Shown here piece by piece: positions 28,372-37,331 of a DNA stretch of 64,000 nt. A program made the translations under genes and the position numbers. The DNA is from Anaerovorax odorimutans (GTDB lineage Bacteria; Bacillota; Clostridia; Peptostreptococcales; JAAYPU01). Under the pieces are notes generated by a model. The model did not search any database. It was not told the DNA's origin and saw only the letters and a program-made list of their open reading frames with translations. Numbering within the stretch: the first letter of the stretch is position 1; every line of letters begins with the position of its first letter. Where the stretch lies: assembly GCA_016841185.1 (NCBI GenBank), contig JAENZQ010000008.1:1-64000 (forward strand), in the 5' to 3' direction.

Positions 28372-28387
28372 TGGAAATTCACCTCTA

Positions 28388-29143
28388 TTACTTATAAATT
28401 ACTACCTTTCCCTTTTCTGTCACCAAATCTTCTCTGATTACTCCGGGTGTATAATGAATAGAGTCATCCCCGATACCTCTTAATGCCAGTTTTATATTGC
28501 CCATTTCTTCTCCCAATACTAATTTCTCACCGTCAGAAGGCTTTACTGCAACTGTAACAGCGTATTCTTCCGGCACATCCTCCCTTTCATTTTTTTTCTT
28601 GAGCACTTCTTTACTTACTGCTATAACCTGAATATTTTGTAATAAAAGAATAGATGTTTTTGGATGGACGATTTTGCTGTCCTTCATATCGATTACTTTT
28701 TCTTCAACTGTTACATAAATATCTACAAAATCATTGGGCTTTATCAGGTCTGCAACGCCGCTGAATTCATCAATAGCAATGGAAATTGCACGTTTGCCTT
28801 CAGGTATCAAAAATGGAAGGTGTGTTTCACCATCCTGCAGTAATCTTTCATCCGGAATTGATTCACCTTTTATGATTTTTTCTTTAGCTATTTTTCCTGA
28901 AATATCTCCTATGTTTCGAATCCCCATATTCAAGAGATCACTTTCCGGGACCTTTATCTCGGTAATCATGTTTTCTGAAATTGTCTCCCCGGGCAGTATA
29001 TCTCTTGAGGCTACCGGAATTGTTGCGGTTTCTTTTACAGCACTCCCTTGCTGGATATTATTTAAATAATCATAAGCTAAATATGCCGTAATAAAGGAAA
29101 TGATCATTGCAAAAATTAGTATTTTCTTATTCAGAGTTTTCAT
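28388..29143 (-). CDS. cpaB: Flp pilus assembly protein CpaB (SAF domain)
   Basis: A 251-residue protein with one N-terminal membrane anchor (ILIFAMIISFITAYLAYDYL) and an extracytoplasmic SAF domain (IPVASRDILPGETISENMI... GKIAKEKIIKGESI). It also has the CpaB/RcpC signature KRAISIAIDEFSGVADLIKPNDFVDIY. The ATG at 29143 follows GTGGAGGTGCAT. In Gram-negatives CpaB is periplasmic and associates with the secretin; in Firmicutes, which lack the secretin, its role at the cell wall is unclear. Confidence 0.9.
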   Translation of the reverse strand: MKTLNKKILIFAMIISFITAYLAYDYLNNIQQGSAVKETATIPVASRDILPGETISENMITEIKVPESDLLNMGIRNIGDISGKIAKEKIIKGESIPDERLLQDGETHLPFLIPEGKRAISIAIDEFSGVADLIKPNDFVDIYVTVEEKVIDMKDSKIVHPKTSILLLQNIQVIAVSKEVLKKKNEREDVPEEYAVTVAVKPSDGEKLVLGEEMGNIKLALRGIGDDSIHYTPGVIREDLVTEKGKVVIYK

Positions 29144-29189
29144 ATGCACCTCCACATTATCTCATTAAACAACACTGAGGGAACTCGCT

Positions 29190-30092
29190 TCATTGAATAA
29201 GTTTAAGCCCATATAATCCGTAATTATTCTGGCTTTCTGAAATATCCCCATTGGTCACAAATTCTATGAACCTTCCCGTGATTTCTGCTTTCCCTGCTTT
29301 TTTATCTGCACCTTCCAGGAAGAAGAGCGCAAATCCAACGATCTCCACAGTAGAACGCCCATGATTTTGTAATGAATCTACCACAGGAATTGTCCATAGT
29401 CTTTTTGAATCCGGAGAATAATTGTCAAATGTGCTGCAATCTCCTGAAATAATACTGTATACGCCGCTGATTGTAGGCCCTGCCATGTTTCCCGGTTCTG
29501 TATCGATTATATCTCCTACTTTAAGACATGCTTCATATCCGTTTATAATGTTTTTTTTGTAGGCATTGGCTCCTGTACCGCCTAAAGCAATGGCACCATA
29601 ATTTCCATGATAGCCGTCACCACTATTTTCTTTTAGAATAACCTGTTGTCCGTAAGTAAATTGCTGTTGTTCAACAGCAAAAGGACGAATGCCTTCATAA
29701 ACCTCTGTAACAGACCCAAGAAGTGCTTTTGAAGCAACATCAATTTCGGTATCCGTATAACCCAATACTCTGGCAAATATATAATCCATGCGGTTTTTCA
29801 GCGCTACTTGAATACCATGATTACTATCTGTAACGGTAATGGATGCAATTTCTCTTGGAAATCCGTTTTTTTCAACATACTCCAAAGCGGTTTCTTTTGC
29901 TTTAACCGGTGAAGAAGGCAATTCTAAAGCACCGGCCAAAGCAGCAGCATCTGCTGTATTTTTCAACTTATTTTCTTCTATAAACGCAAGCCCTATATCC
30001 GTTACCAAAGTAACAAAACCCATAAGAACAGTCATTCCGATAACTACGATTATTAACGCAGACCCCTTCTGTTCGTTAAGCAGTTTTTTCAT
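29190..30092 (-). CDS. TadG-like pilus assembly protein (Tad_N domain)
   Basis: A 300-residue exported protein. The N-terminus KKLLNEQKGSALIIVVIGMTVLMGFVTLVTDIGLAFIEENKLKNTADAAALAGAL is typical of the Tad-associated (TadE/G-like) domain: a prepilin-like segment followed by an ADAAALAG stretch. The rest (about 130-300) is an unassigned extracellular domain; no von Willebrand A domain is visible. The start at 30092 follows GAAGGTGAAAAC; a longer frame to 30146 would overlap tadE. It lies 46 bases upstream of cpaB. Confidence 0.85.
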   Translation of the reverse strand: MKKLLNEQKGSALIIVVIGMTVLMGFVTLVTDIGLAFIEENKLKNTADAAALAGALELPSSPVKAKETALEYVEKNGFPREIASITVTDSNHGIQVALKNRMDYIFARVLGYTDTEIDVASKALLGSVTEVYEGIRPFAVEQQQFTYGQQVILKENSGDGYHGNYGAIALGGTGANAYKKNIINGYEACLKVGDIIDTEPGNMAGPTISGVYSIISGDCSTFDNYSPDSKRLWTIPVVDSLQNHGRSTVEIVGFALFFLEGADKKAGKAEITGRFIEFVTNGDISESQNNYGLYGLKLIQ

Positions 30093-30108
30093 GTTTTCAC
30101 CTTCTTTA

Positions 30109-30510
30109 TTATTCCACACGCATACTGGTACGGCACTCAACAACATAAGGATCAGAAATGATATGACCGATTAAAGGTGTTATGATTTCTACTTCACAGG
30201 AAACTGATACCTTCGCTTCAGTTCCTCTTTTCCTTTCTGATTGCTGAGGATAGACAGTAATTTGCAGTGTTGAAGAATCAAGAGAAACTGCAGTTTGCCG
30301 GACCGTATGAATAATTTCCGTATCCGATTTGCCGACTGCAGCTTGTCTTGCTCCTTCTCTTGATGCTTGATTTGCAATAAGGTAAGCATTCATGACCCTG
30401 CCAAAATCAATCATTCCCATGATAAGTAAAAGAAGCAAGGGAAGTACAAGTGCTAATTCCACAACTGCCTGGCCTTTATTGTTTCTGATCAATTTCTTAA
30501 CCAACTGCAT
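30109..30510 (-). CDS. tadE: TadE-like minor pilin
   Basis: A 133-residue TadE family pseudopilin. After a short basic leader comes NNKGQAVVELALVLPLLLLLIMGMIDFGRVMNAYLIANQASREGARQAA, which holds the prepilin-type cleavage site (Gly then QAVVEL) and the TadE signature. The C-terminal domain has three cysteines. It precedes the tadG-like gene by 16 bases. Confidence 0.92.
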   Translation of the reverse strand: MQLVKKLIRNNKGQAVVELALVLPLLLLLIMGMIDFGRVMNAYLIANQASREGARQAAVGKSDTEIIHTVRQTAVSLDSSTLQITVYPQQSERKRGTEAKVSVSCEVEIITPLIGHIISDPYVVECRTSMRVE

Positions 30511-30594
30511 TGTACTTCCTCCTTTGCTTTATGATATTTTGCCTATTTTTTTAACAATATTTGCGTTGTTGACTGTACATCTGAAAATTACGTA

Positions 30595-30768
30595 TTACAG
30601 AGCATTGGTAATAGTAGTAAATACACCTGAAATTTCATCTTTCAGTAAGGTAAGAGCACCTATAAGTAAAATAGCTACACCTGCAATGATCAGAGCATAT
30701 TCCACCATGCCCTGCCCTTTCTGGTTGCAAATAAACGATTTGGTTCGAAAAATCAAATTTCTTAACAT
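30595..30768 (-). CDS. flp: Flp/Fap major pilin
   Basis: A 57-residue Flp pilin. The leader MLRNLIFRTKSFICNQKG is followed by QGMVEYALIIAGVAILLIGALTLL. The Glu and Tyr at +5 and +6 of the mature chain are the defining Flp motif. The start at 30768 has a strong AAAGGAGGAATT site; the frame is open to 30840 but without a site. A Flp prepilin peptidase (TadV/CpaA) gene is not in the window. Confidence 0.93.
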   Translation of the reverse strand: MLRNLIFRTKSFICNQKGQGMVEYALIIAGVAILLIGALTLLKDEISGVFTTITNAL

Positions 30769-30852
30769 TTGAATTCCTCCTTTATAATTGATAGTATCTG
30801 CTAATGATGGCTGAATAAAAAACACCGGGAAATAAAACAAGAAAGCTCAGAT

Positions 30853-31407
30853 TTAATTCAACTCAGTATTCACCTCCTGATTTTTTAATGTAATAACACC
30901 AGTTTCTGAATCATATTGTACATCCAACCCAAATTCCTCGGATACAAATCTCAATGGCACATAGGTCCTGCTGCAGAATATTTTTGCAGGAACATCTATT
31001 TTTTTTTCTTTTTGATTTACGGTTACTGTTTTATTTTCAATAAATAAAATAATTTGTATTGATTCCTTTTGGATAGAAACTTTTTTCTCCTGTGGATACC
31101 ACACGACATTTGCCCCCAAACTTTCGGTAACAGCTCTAACAGGAATAAGTGTCCGGTTCTCATAAATAATAGGAGGCGTATCGAATTTAAAACTCAACGT
31201 AGGAGAAACTATTTTTTCAACTGATATGGCAGTAACATCATCATATTCTTCTTCTATTTCGGCTTCTAAATTTTTCAAAATCTCCAATTCTCTTTCAGAA
31301 TAGTCCATGACCGGCTCATTCGCCCGGCTGTAGAGATCAACTGAATTAAAGGGTATAAAAGTAAAAACGAGTAAAAACAGAATCATAATAAAAAATTTTT
31401 TTTTCAT
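30853..31407 (-). CDS. Exported stalk-domain protein (copper amine oxidase N-terminal-like)
   Basis: A 184-residue protein with a signal peptide (KKKFFIMILFLLVFTFIPF) and a C-terminal copper-amine-oxidase N-like stalk domain (about 75-175). That domain shows NRTLIPVRAVTESLGANVVW and SRTYVPLRFVSEEFGLDVQYDSETGVITL. In Clostridia such domains occur on cell-surface proteins and are thought to bind the wall or self-associate; no amine oxidase activity is implied. It is the first gene after the c-di-GMP riboswitch and the terminator, 84 bases before flp, and may help display the pilus. Confidence 0.88.
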   Translation of the reverse strand: MKKKFFIMILFLLVFTFIPFNSVDLYSRANEPVMDYSERELEILKNLEAEIEEEYDDVTAISVEKIVSPTLSFKFDTPPIIYENRTLIPVRAVTESLGANVVWYPQEKKVSIQKESIQIILFIENKTVTVNQKEKKIDVPAKIFCSRTYVPLRFVSEEFGLDVQYDSETGVITLKNQEVNTELN

Positions 31408-31429
31408 GTGATCACCTCTTTAAAATAAA

Positions 31430-31461
31430 AATAGCTTCAACCGATAATGGTTAAAGCTATT
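31430..31461 (-). terminator. Conditional leader terminator downstream of the c-di-GMP riboswitch
   Basis: AATAGCTTTAACC pairs with GGTTGAAGCTATT around a 6-base loop, followed on the minus strand by TTTATTTT. It ends only about 12 bases before the GAGGTG ribosome site of the stalk-protein gene and about 90 bases after the riboswitch. Its position between aptamer and first gene suggests that readthrough is controlled. Confidence 0.75.
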
Positions 31462-31546
31462 CCATACGCAAATAAATATATTTAATAATCACAATTTTAA
31501 AACAAAAATTATGATATTTCATATATTTTTTTACAAATAAAATAAA

Positions 31547-31634
31547 AACTTCGGCGACCCAGCCACCTTAGTCTATTGACCTTAGGCCTGTGATTTTGCG
31601 TCCTTACCTTTCGATAAGTTTGCCAGTATCGGTT
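31547..31634 (-). promoter_or_regulatory. Cyclic di-GMP-I riboswitch (GEMM-I)
   Basis: On the minus strand the leader carries the GEMM-I hallmarks in order. First GGCAAAC, then a P2 hairpin CTTATC-GAAA-GGTAAG with a GNRA tetraloop, then GGACGCAAA, the tetraloop-receptor region GGCCTAAGG, and finally GGTGGCTGGGTCGCCGA. This follows the V. cholerae Vc2 aptamer element for element. The flanking AAACTT/AAGTTT can close P1. It lies between a sigma-A promoter and a terminator hairpin, upstream of the stalk-protein and Flp/Tad genes, so it should couple pilus transcription to c-di-GMP. Whether it is an on- or off-switch cannot be decided by eye. Confidence 0.9.
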
Positions 31635-31669
31635 TTTCATATTATATTCATATTTTATTTTTCGACTTT

Positions 31670-31698
31670 ATTTTACTTTATTTGTCGTATCTTGTCAA
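31670..31698 (-). promoter_or_regulatory. Sigma-A promoter of the Tad pilus operon
   Basis: TTGACA (31693-31698), 17 bases, TAAAAT (31670-31675) on the minus strand, about 30 bases upstream of the riboswitch and just after the RNase P RNA gene. A second TATAAT lies at about 31641-31646 without a good -35 box. Confidence 0.7.
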
Positions 31699-31728
31699 TA
31701 AAACTCAAAAATTTGTTTAAATTTTTGC

Positions 31729-32162
31729 AAAAAAAAAATGAGCAAGTCTGTAAGCCGAGTTCTGTATTAGACAGCCATCTATCTAGGCCTGCAGTTGCCA
31801 GCAGGCTCAAGCGACCTACCAACCGGGCGGCAGCGGGCTACTGCCTTTCATGCCCTGATTTGGTCTTGCTCCGGGTGGGGTTTACATAGCCAGCCAGTCA
31901 CCAGGCTGCTGGTAAGCTCTTACCTTACCATTTCACCCTTACCCGGCACTCAACATAAATATTATCGTACATTTTAAAGATATTTCTTAGTTGATTTTAT
32001 TACCAAAATGTTAATAATACTCAGGTTGATTGCCGGGCGGTATCTTTCTGTTGCACTTTCCTTAGAGTTGCCTCCACTGGGAGTTACCCAGCACCTTGCC
32101 CTACGGAGCTCGGACTTTCCTCGAATATCAAATGATACTCGCAGCTGTCTGACTTACTCATT
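31729..32162 (-). ncRNA. rnpB: RNase P RNA (bacterial type A)
   Basis: Catalytic RNA that matures tRNA 5' ends. The P1 helix is formed by AATGAGTAAGTC (32151-32162) and GACTTGCTCATT (31737-31748), and a run of eight T follows (31729-31736), so P1 doubles as the terminator. Conserved segments include GAGGAAAGTCCGAGCTC, GTGCAACAGAAAG, GGGTAAGGGTGAAA, GGTAAGAGC and the 3' ACAGAACTCGGCTTAC. One helix (GCCCGGCA at 32031 / TGCCGGG at 31942) is extended by about 80 AT-rich bases compared with the short form usual in this group. The gene is about 426 nt, excluding the T run. Confidence 0.96.
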
Positions 32163-32167
32163 AAGAC

Positions 32168-32195
32168 ATTATAACATATTTTTTATATCAAACAA
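32168..32195 (-). promoter_or_regulatory. Sigma-A promoter of rnpB
   Basis: TTGTTT (32190-32195), 16 bases, TATAAT (32168-32173). The expected start point, 6-7 bases downstream, coincides with the first base of the P1 helix. Confidence 0.7.
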
Positions 32196-32440
32196 CCGGT
32201 AAAATTAGATATCAGATACAGTTTATGGTTAATGGACTTAAACTACGGAGTATGGATTATAGAATATGGAGTATAGAGTATGGAGTATGAATGAATTTAG
32301 AGGTTAGCGATTAGTGGTGTCAGAAAATAGGGTAACATCCATAGTTTCTACCTTTTCTATTATATATATGATATCTATTTTTTTTCTGCGTTTTTATCTG
32401 GCTTTGATCTACCTCCTGTGCCATATTCTACATTCTCTGT
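32196..32440. repeat. Spacer with degenerate TATGGAGTA tandem repeats
   Basis: Between rnpB and the nif3-like gene, bases about 32245-32290 contain several near-copies of TATGGAGTA / TATAGAGTA. The string GAATTTAGAGGT that follows also occurs at about 47357. No gene or clear terminator was seen in the rest. Confidence 0.5.
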
Positions 32441-33553
32441 TTATACATATTGAAACGGGTTCAGATTTGCTTCCGACATCATTACAACAGCTCTGTTATT
32501 TAAAGCCTTGTTTAATTTATCCGCCATATTTTTAACAAATATTTTTTCCGTATGAAAGTGCTTTGCATCGATCAGTGCGATACCGGACTGGCGTGCAAAA
32601 TGCGCATCATGATATTTCACATCTCCGGTTATAAACAATTGGCAGCCGTTATTTATTGCATCCTGAAGCAAGTCTACGCCGCTGCCGGTGCAGATACCGA
32701 TTGTTTTTATTCTCTTTTCTGCTGTTCCGACAAATGAAACCGGTTCTTCTATAACAAGCTTGTTTTTTATCATATAACATATCTCTTCAAGCGTGCTCTC
32801 CTGTTTCAGGTCTCCTATTCTGCCAAGACCCTCAGAATTAATCTTGTTTTCCAGTTTTAGGACATCATATGCCGGTTCTTCATATGGGTGCGCTGAAATC
32901 ATACAAGACAATACCTTTTCCAACTTCTCCCCGGGTACAATACTTTCCAGTCTATACTCACTGACCTTTTCTAATTTATCAGCTTTTCCTATGTAAGGAT
33001 CAGCATTTATATTCGGCATAAAGGTACCGGTTCCTTTATGATAAAACGTACATCGGCTGTAATTATTTATCTCTCCTGCACCGGCATCACATATGGCATT
33101 TCTTACCTTATCTAAAGATTCTTCCGGTACAAATACAATCAATTTGTAATATCCCGTAACAGAATAATCCCTCAAAAGTCTTACATTTTCCAAACCCATA
33201 ACTTCTGCCAGATAATCATTGTTCCCCCCGTATGCGGAATCAAAAGATGTATGAGCCGAATAGACCATGATGTTCTTCTTCAACAGATTTATGATGATTT
33301 CACCCGTTCGGTTTTCACTTGTGATTTTTTTTAAAGGACTGAAAATCAATGGATGATGGGTCACAATCAGGTCGATTCCGTTTTCCATGGATTCTTTCAT
33401 AACCTCTTCATTTATTTCCAGGCATATCAATATTTTTCCTATTTCGTTAATCCCGGGTAAAAGCTGTATTCCTGAGTTGTCCCAATCTTCTGCAAGGCTT
33501 TCCGGTGCAATATTCTGAATGATTTTCAAAATGTCTTTAACAAGAATGGACAT
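32441..33553 (-). CDS. Nif3-like dinuclear metal-centre protein (YqfO type)
   Basis: A 370-residue member of the Nif3/GTP cyclohydrolase I type 2 family, the length of the form with an inserted PII-like central domain (about 125-225, YKLIVFVPEESLDKVRNAI... AYDVLKLE). Metal-ligand motifs are LAEDWDNSGIQLL, DLIVTHHPLIFSPLK, YSAHTSFDSAYGGNNDYLAE, FITGDVKYHDAH and IDAKHFHTEK. Function is not settled. It overlaps trmK by 17 bases, the order seen in Bacillus (yqfN-yqfO). Confidence 0.93.
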   Translation of the reverse strand: MSILVKDILKIIQNIAPESLAEDWDNSGIQLLPGINEIGKILICLEINEEVMKESMENGIDLIVTHHPLIFSPLKKITSENRTGEIIINLLKKNIMVYSAHTSFDSAYGGNNDYLAEVMGLENVRLLRDYSVTGYYKLIVFVPEESLDKVRNAICDAGAGEINNYSRCTFYHKGTGTFMPNINADPYIGKADKLEKVSEYRLESIVPGEKLEKVLSCMISAHPYEEPAYDVLKLENKINSEGLGRIGDLKQESTLEEICYMIKNKLVIEEPVSFVGTAEKRIKTIGICTGSGVDLLQDAINNGCQLFITGDVKYHDAHFARQSGIALIDAKHFHTEKIFVKNMADKLNKALNNRAVVMMSEANLNPFQYV

Positions 33554-34241
33554 ATTTCAATACCTCCTCTAATTTTTGTATTCTGTTTCTTGAATACTCA
33601 TATTGGCTTGCCGCCTTTTCACTATCCTTATTTTTTGTATCTTTAAGGATTTTCCTTTCAATTTCTATTTTTCTAAGAATAAATGTTTTTAAGAGCGGGT
33701 CCTTTTTTTCTATAAGTTTATATCCTATTTCATAGTAAATGTCTTTATAATGGTGATCTGTTCCTGGAACTGCTATGATGATTTCGCAAATATACTTGCC
33801 TTCCCGGGCAAGTTTTTCATCTTGAATCTTAAAACCATTTTCAACCAACCATTGCCGCAGTTTGTCCTGTGCATTTCTGGGCTGGAGAATGAGCTTATTG
33901 AAGGATAAACTTTTCTTTTTATCCGTTGAGAGAATATCTTTGATTAAAATCCCGCCCATTCCGGCTATTATTACAGCATCGACTTCCTCATATCTCAGAA
34001 CATACAAACCATTTCCCATTCTGAAATCCAACTTGCCTGCCCTCGCAATTCTTGTGTAAATATTATTCTTTGCAATATCAAGGGGATCTTTCCTGATATC
34101 CGTTACGATTATTTTATCTGATATACCATTTTCGTAAAGATATACAGGAATATATCCGTGATCGCTTCCGATATCCGCCACACTTTCACCTGATTGAATA
34201 CTGTCAGCGATTTTTTGTAATCTTTCTGTTAATTGAATCAT
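33537..34241 (-). CDS. trmK: tRNA (adenine(22)-N1)-methyltransferase
   Basis: A 234-residue SAM-dependent Rossmann methyltransferase. The SAM motif is SVADIGSDHGYIPVYL, followed by IVTDIRKDPLDIAKNN and VIIAGMGGILIKDIL. The C-terminal part is a helical coiled-coil domain, as in YqfN. It methylates A22 in class II tRNAs such as tRNA-Ser and tRNA-Leu. It lies downstream of rpoD with its own spacer. Confidence 0.93.
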   Translation of the reverse strand: MIQLTERLQKIADSIQSGESVADIGSDHGYIPVYLYENGISDKIIVTDIRKDPLDIAKNNIYTRIARAGKLDFRMGNGLYVLRYEEVDAVIIAGMGGILIKDILSTDKKKSLSFNKLILQPRNAQDKLRQWLVENGFKIQDEKLAREGKYICEIIIAVPGTDHHYKDIYYEIGYKLIEKKDPLLKTFILRKIEIERKILKDTKNKDSEKAASQYEYSRNRIQKLEEVLKYVHSC

Positions 34242-34301
34242 TCTAAACCTCTTTTCACAAGGTATAATTCTAAACCATAATTTTTAAATCTTAAATACAT
34301 T

Positions 34302-34330
34302 AAAAAAATCTCCGTTGAGAAGATTTTTTT
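34302..34330 (-). terminator. Intrinsic terminator of dnaG-rpoD
   Basis: AAAAAAATCT pairs with AGATTTTTTT directly after the rpoD stop codon. Confidence 0.8.
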
Positions 34331-34334
34331 AATG

Positions 34335-35453
34335 TTATTCTAAATAGTCTTTTAACTTTTTGCTTCTGCTTGGGTGTCTTAACTTTCTCAGGGCTTTTGC
34401 CTCAATTTGTCTGATTCTTTCTCTTGTTACATCAAATTTTTTACCCACCTCTTCAAGAGTCCTTGCTCTTCCGTCATCCAAGCCGAATCTAAGTTTCAAT
34501 ACATTTTGTTCTCTCTCAGTTAAAGTATCCAGTACTTCGATCAATTGCTCTTTCAACATTGAAAAAGCAGCTGCTTCTGCCGGTGCCGGTACATCTTCAT
34601 CCGGTATAAAGTCTCCGAGATGACTGTCTTCTTCTTCTCCGATAGGTGTTTCCAATGATACCGGCTCTTGAGCAATTTTTAAAATTTCTCTTACTTTTTC
34701 TTCAGGCAAATCCATTTCTGCGGCAATTTCATCAGGCCGAGGTTCACGACCGAATTCCTGAAGCAATTGTCGGGATACCCTGATTAATTTATTTATAGTT
34801 TCCACCATATGGACCGGAATCCTTATGGTTCTGGCCTGATCTGCTATGGCTCTTGTAATAGCTTGCCGTATCCACCATGTTGCATAAGTGCTGAACTTAT
34901 AACCTTTTCTCCAGTCAAATTTATCGACTGCTTTTATAAGACCCAAGTTTCCCTCCTGAATCAAATCAAGAAAAAGCATGCCTCGGCCAACATAACGTTT
35001 GGCAATGCTGACAACAAGTCGAAGATTTGCTTCGCACAATTTTTGTTTTGCCTCTTCATCACCATTTTCCATAAGTTTTGCCAGATTGATTTCTTCATTT
35101 GCAGAAAGTAACGGAACTTTTCCTATTTCTTTTAAATACATCCTGACAGGATCATCCACACTGATCCCTTTCGGTATACTAAATTCTAAATCAATATCAT
35201 CGACATCCACTTCCGATTCCGAATCATCTTCTGATATAATTTCCAGATCACCTTCAGTTTCAGACACGATATCTATTCCCATGGAAGCAAATGCATCATA
35301 TAGATCATCCATTTGCTCTTTATCAAGCTCAACGTTTTCCAAATAATCCGCTATTTCCCTATAGGTGATCGTCCCCTTCTGCTTTGCTTTTTCCAATAGT
35401 TGTCGTATGTATTCAGTTTTGTTTTCATCTATATTGTTTTGTTCGAGACTCAT
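34335..35453 (-). CDS. rpoD: RNA polymerase primary sigma factor SigA
   Basis: A 372-residue housekeeping sigma-70. Region 1.1 occupies about residues 15-70, followed by an acidic linker. Region 1.2 has [16 protein letters not shown]. Region 2 has [56 protein letters not shown]. Region 3 follows, and region 4 has [31 protein letters not shown]. It overlaps dnaG by one base (TAATG), the conserved dnaG-rpoD macromolecular synthesis arrangement. Confidence 0.98.
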   Translation of the reverse strand: MSLEQNNIDENKTEYIRQLLEKAKQKGTITYREIADYLENVELDKEQMDDLYDAFASMGIDIVSETEGDLEIISEDDSESEVDVDDIDLEFSIPKGISVDDPVRMYLKEIGKVPLLSANEEINLAKLMENGDEEAKQKLCEANLRLVVSIAKRYVGRGMLFLDLIQEGNLGLIKAVDKFDWRKGYKFSTYATWWIRQAITRAIADQARTIRIPVHMVETINKLIRVSRQLLQEFGREPRPDEIAAEMDLPEEKVREILKIAQEPVSLETPIGEEEDSHLGDFIPDEDVPAPAEAAAFSMLKEQLIEVLDTLTEREQNVLKLRFGLDDGRARTLEEVGKKFDVTRERIRQIEAKALRKLRHPSRSKKLKDYLE

Positions 35454-37240
35454 TAATAATCTCCTCTTTCTATGGAATTATCCTTGCTAAGATTTTTCTG
35501 TATATCCAATAATTCATTGGTCAACTGCCGAATGTGTGATGCATCTTCTTCTTCATCCAGCACTTGTAAAACCTCTATAATTTCTTTCTGTCTTTTCTTT
35601 ATTCTGTCGATTTTTATTCTGTTTATACAATCATGGAAGATTTGAACTTCTTTACCTGAAAATTGTATGTTTTCCAGGATATTATCCAGTGTCGGAATAT
35701 CTTCATCAGTCAGATTATCTTTTAGTTTACTTACATCTATCTCTTCATCTTCCTCATAAAGAAGGTCAATAATATCATAGATACGTTGATGAGCAGTATT
35801 GCTGAACACTTCGGAGTATTTTCTTATTTCAGGGATGAATTCACTCCTTATAATCATGAGTTTAATTAAATTTTTCTCGAGAAGATTATTGTTCTTATCT
35901 GCAGTAGATAAATTATCAGGTTTTCCTTTTTTCTCATCATACTTTACTTTTGTTACTTCTCTATTATTACCATGTATTTCTAATTTAAAAGCATTTTCAG
36001 AAATTTTAGTTTCATCCGCTATTTTTTTAATATATGCTTCAACTTCCACTTGGCTCTTTATTTTTCTGAGAATTCTCGCAGCGACCTTTAAATAAGCTAC
36101 TTTTCCTTCTGTTGTATGGATATTATTGTTTTTTTTAGCTTCTTCAAGTTTATATTCAATAAAAGGAACTGCTTCCGATGCAAGTTTCATAAAAGCTTCT
36201 TTACCGTATGTTTTAACATATTCATCAGGGTCCTTATATCCTTCTATTTTCAAAACTTTAACATTACATCCGGCTTCGTACAAAATATCCATTCCTCTTA
36301 ATGCAGCAATTTTTCCCGCTTCATCCGAATCATAGGCCAGAATAATATTATTGGAATATCTTTTCAACATTTGTGCCTGTTGAACAGTAAGAGCAGTACC
36401 CAAAGATGCTGCCGTATTTTTTATCCCTTTTTGGTAAAGAGAAATAACATCCATATATCCTTCCACCAAAATAACGGAATCCAATTTCTGTATTTCCTGT
36501 CGAGATAAATTTAAACCGTATAAATTATTCTTTTTTTGAAAAATGATAGATTCAGGGGAATTAAGATATTTAGGAAGCGCATTCTTATCAATCGTTCGTC
36601 CGCCAAAACCGATGATCTTGCCTCTCGTATTGATAATAGGAAAAATGACTCTGTTTCGAAATTTATCAAAATATTTTCCTTTGCTGTGCGATAGTAGACC
36701 TAAATCAAAAAGAATTCTATCTTCTATATTCTTACCCTTAAAATATTTGTACAAACCATCCCAAGCATCTTTTGCATAACCGATGCCGAATTTTTTCAGT
36801 GTAGCATTATTAATTCCCCGAGACTTCATATAGGCATACCCGGCATTATTAGTTTCACAGAGGTTGTGATAAAAAAATAATGCCGCATCCCGATTAATCT
36901 GATAAAAAAATTCTTTCTTTTTTTCGCTTTTCTTTTCTGAAGTGGTTTTTATTTCAACACCGCATTCTCCTGCAAGCTTTTCTATGGCATCGACAAATTC
37001 AATATTTTCAATACGTTTGATGAACTCTATAACGTCTCCTGTTGCACCGCAACCGAAACATGTGAATATTTGTTTATCTTCGGAGACAATAAAAGATGGC
37101 GTATCTTCGCTGTGAAAAGGACAAAGCCCTTTATAGTTGGCGCCTGCTCTCTTGAGTGTTACATATCTTCCTACAATATCAACAATATTGCTTCTCGATT
37201 TTATTTCATCAATAATCTCCTCTTTAATAATTGTACTCAT
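35453..37240 (-). CDS. dnaG: DNA primase
   Basis: A 595-residue primase that makes RNA primers at the fork. It has an N-terminal CHC2 zinc finger ([12 protein letters not shown]... [16 protein letters not shown]), the catalytic Toprim core ([47 protein letters not shown]) and a helical C-terminal domain for helicase contact. The ATG at 37240 is used; a TTG nine codons upstream is possible, and the ribosome site (TGGTGAT) is weak. Confidence 0.97.
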   Translation of the reverse strand: MSTIIKEEIIDEIKSRSNIVDIVGRYVTLKRAGANYKGLCPFHSEDTPSFIVSEDKQIFTCFGCGATGDVIEFIKRIENIEFVDAIEKLAGECGVEIKTTSEKKSEKKKEFFYQINRDAALFFYHNLCETNNAGYAYMKSRGINNATLKKFGIGYAKDAWDGLYKYFKGKNIEDRILFDLGLLSHSKGKYFDKFRNRVIFPIINTRGKIIGFGGRTIDKNALPKYLNSPESIIFQKKNNLYGLNLSRQEIQKLDSVILVEGYMDVISLYQKGIKNTAASLGTALTVQQAQMLKRYSNNIILAYDSDEAGKIAALRGMDILYEAGCNVKVLKIEGYKDPDEYVKTYGKEAFMKLASEAVPFIEYKLEEAKKNNNIHTTEGKVAYLKVAARILRKIKSQVEVEAYIKKIADETKISENAFKLEIHGNNREVTKVKYDEKKGKPDNLSTADKNNNLLEKNLIKLMIIRSEFIPEIRKYSEVFSNTAHQRIYDIIDLLYEEDEEIDVSKLKDNLTDEDIPTLDNILENIQFSGKEVQIFHDCINRIKIDRIKKRQKEIIEVLQVLDEEEDASHIRQLTNELLDIQKNLSKDNSIERGDY

Positions 37241-37331
37241 TAAAAAATCACCAGAAAACTTTATCAATTTAAATTAAATTCGACATAGTAATCATTTTTC
37301 CTTCTTTTTTTGTGAAAAAAATATATTTCTT

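Noticed and set aside
32245-32290. CRISPR array
   Set aside because: The repeats are short (about 9 bases), degenerate and directly abutting, without unique spacers or cas genes.
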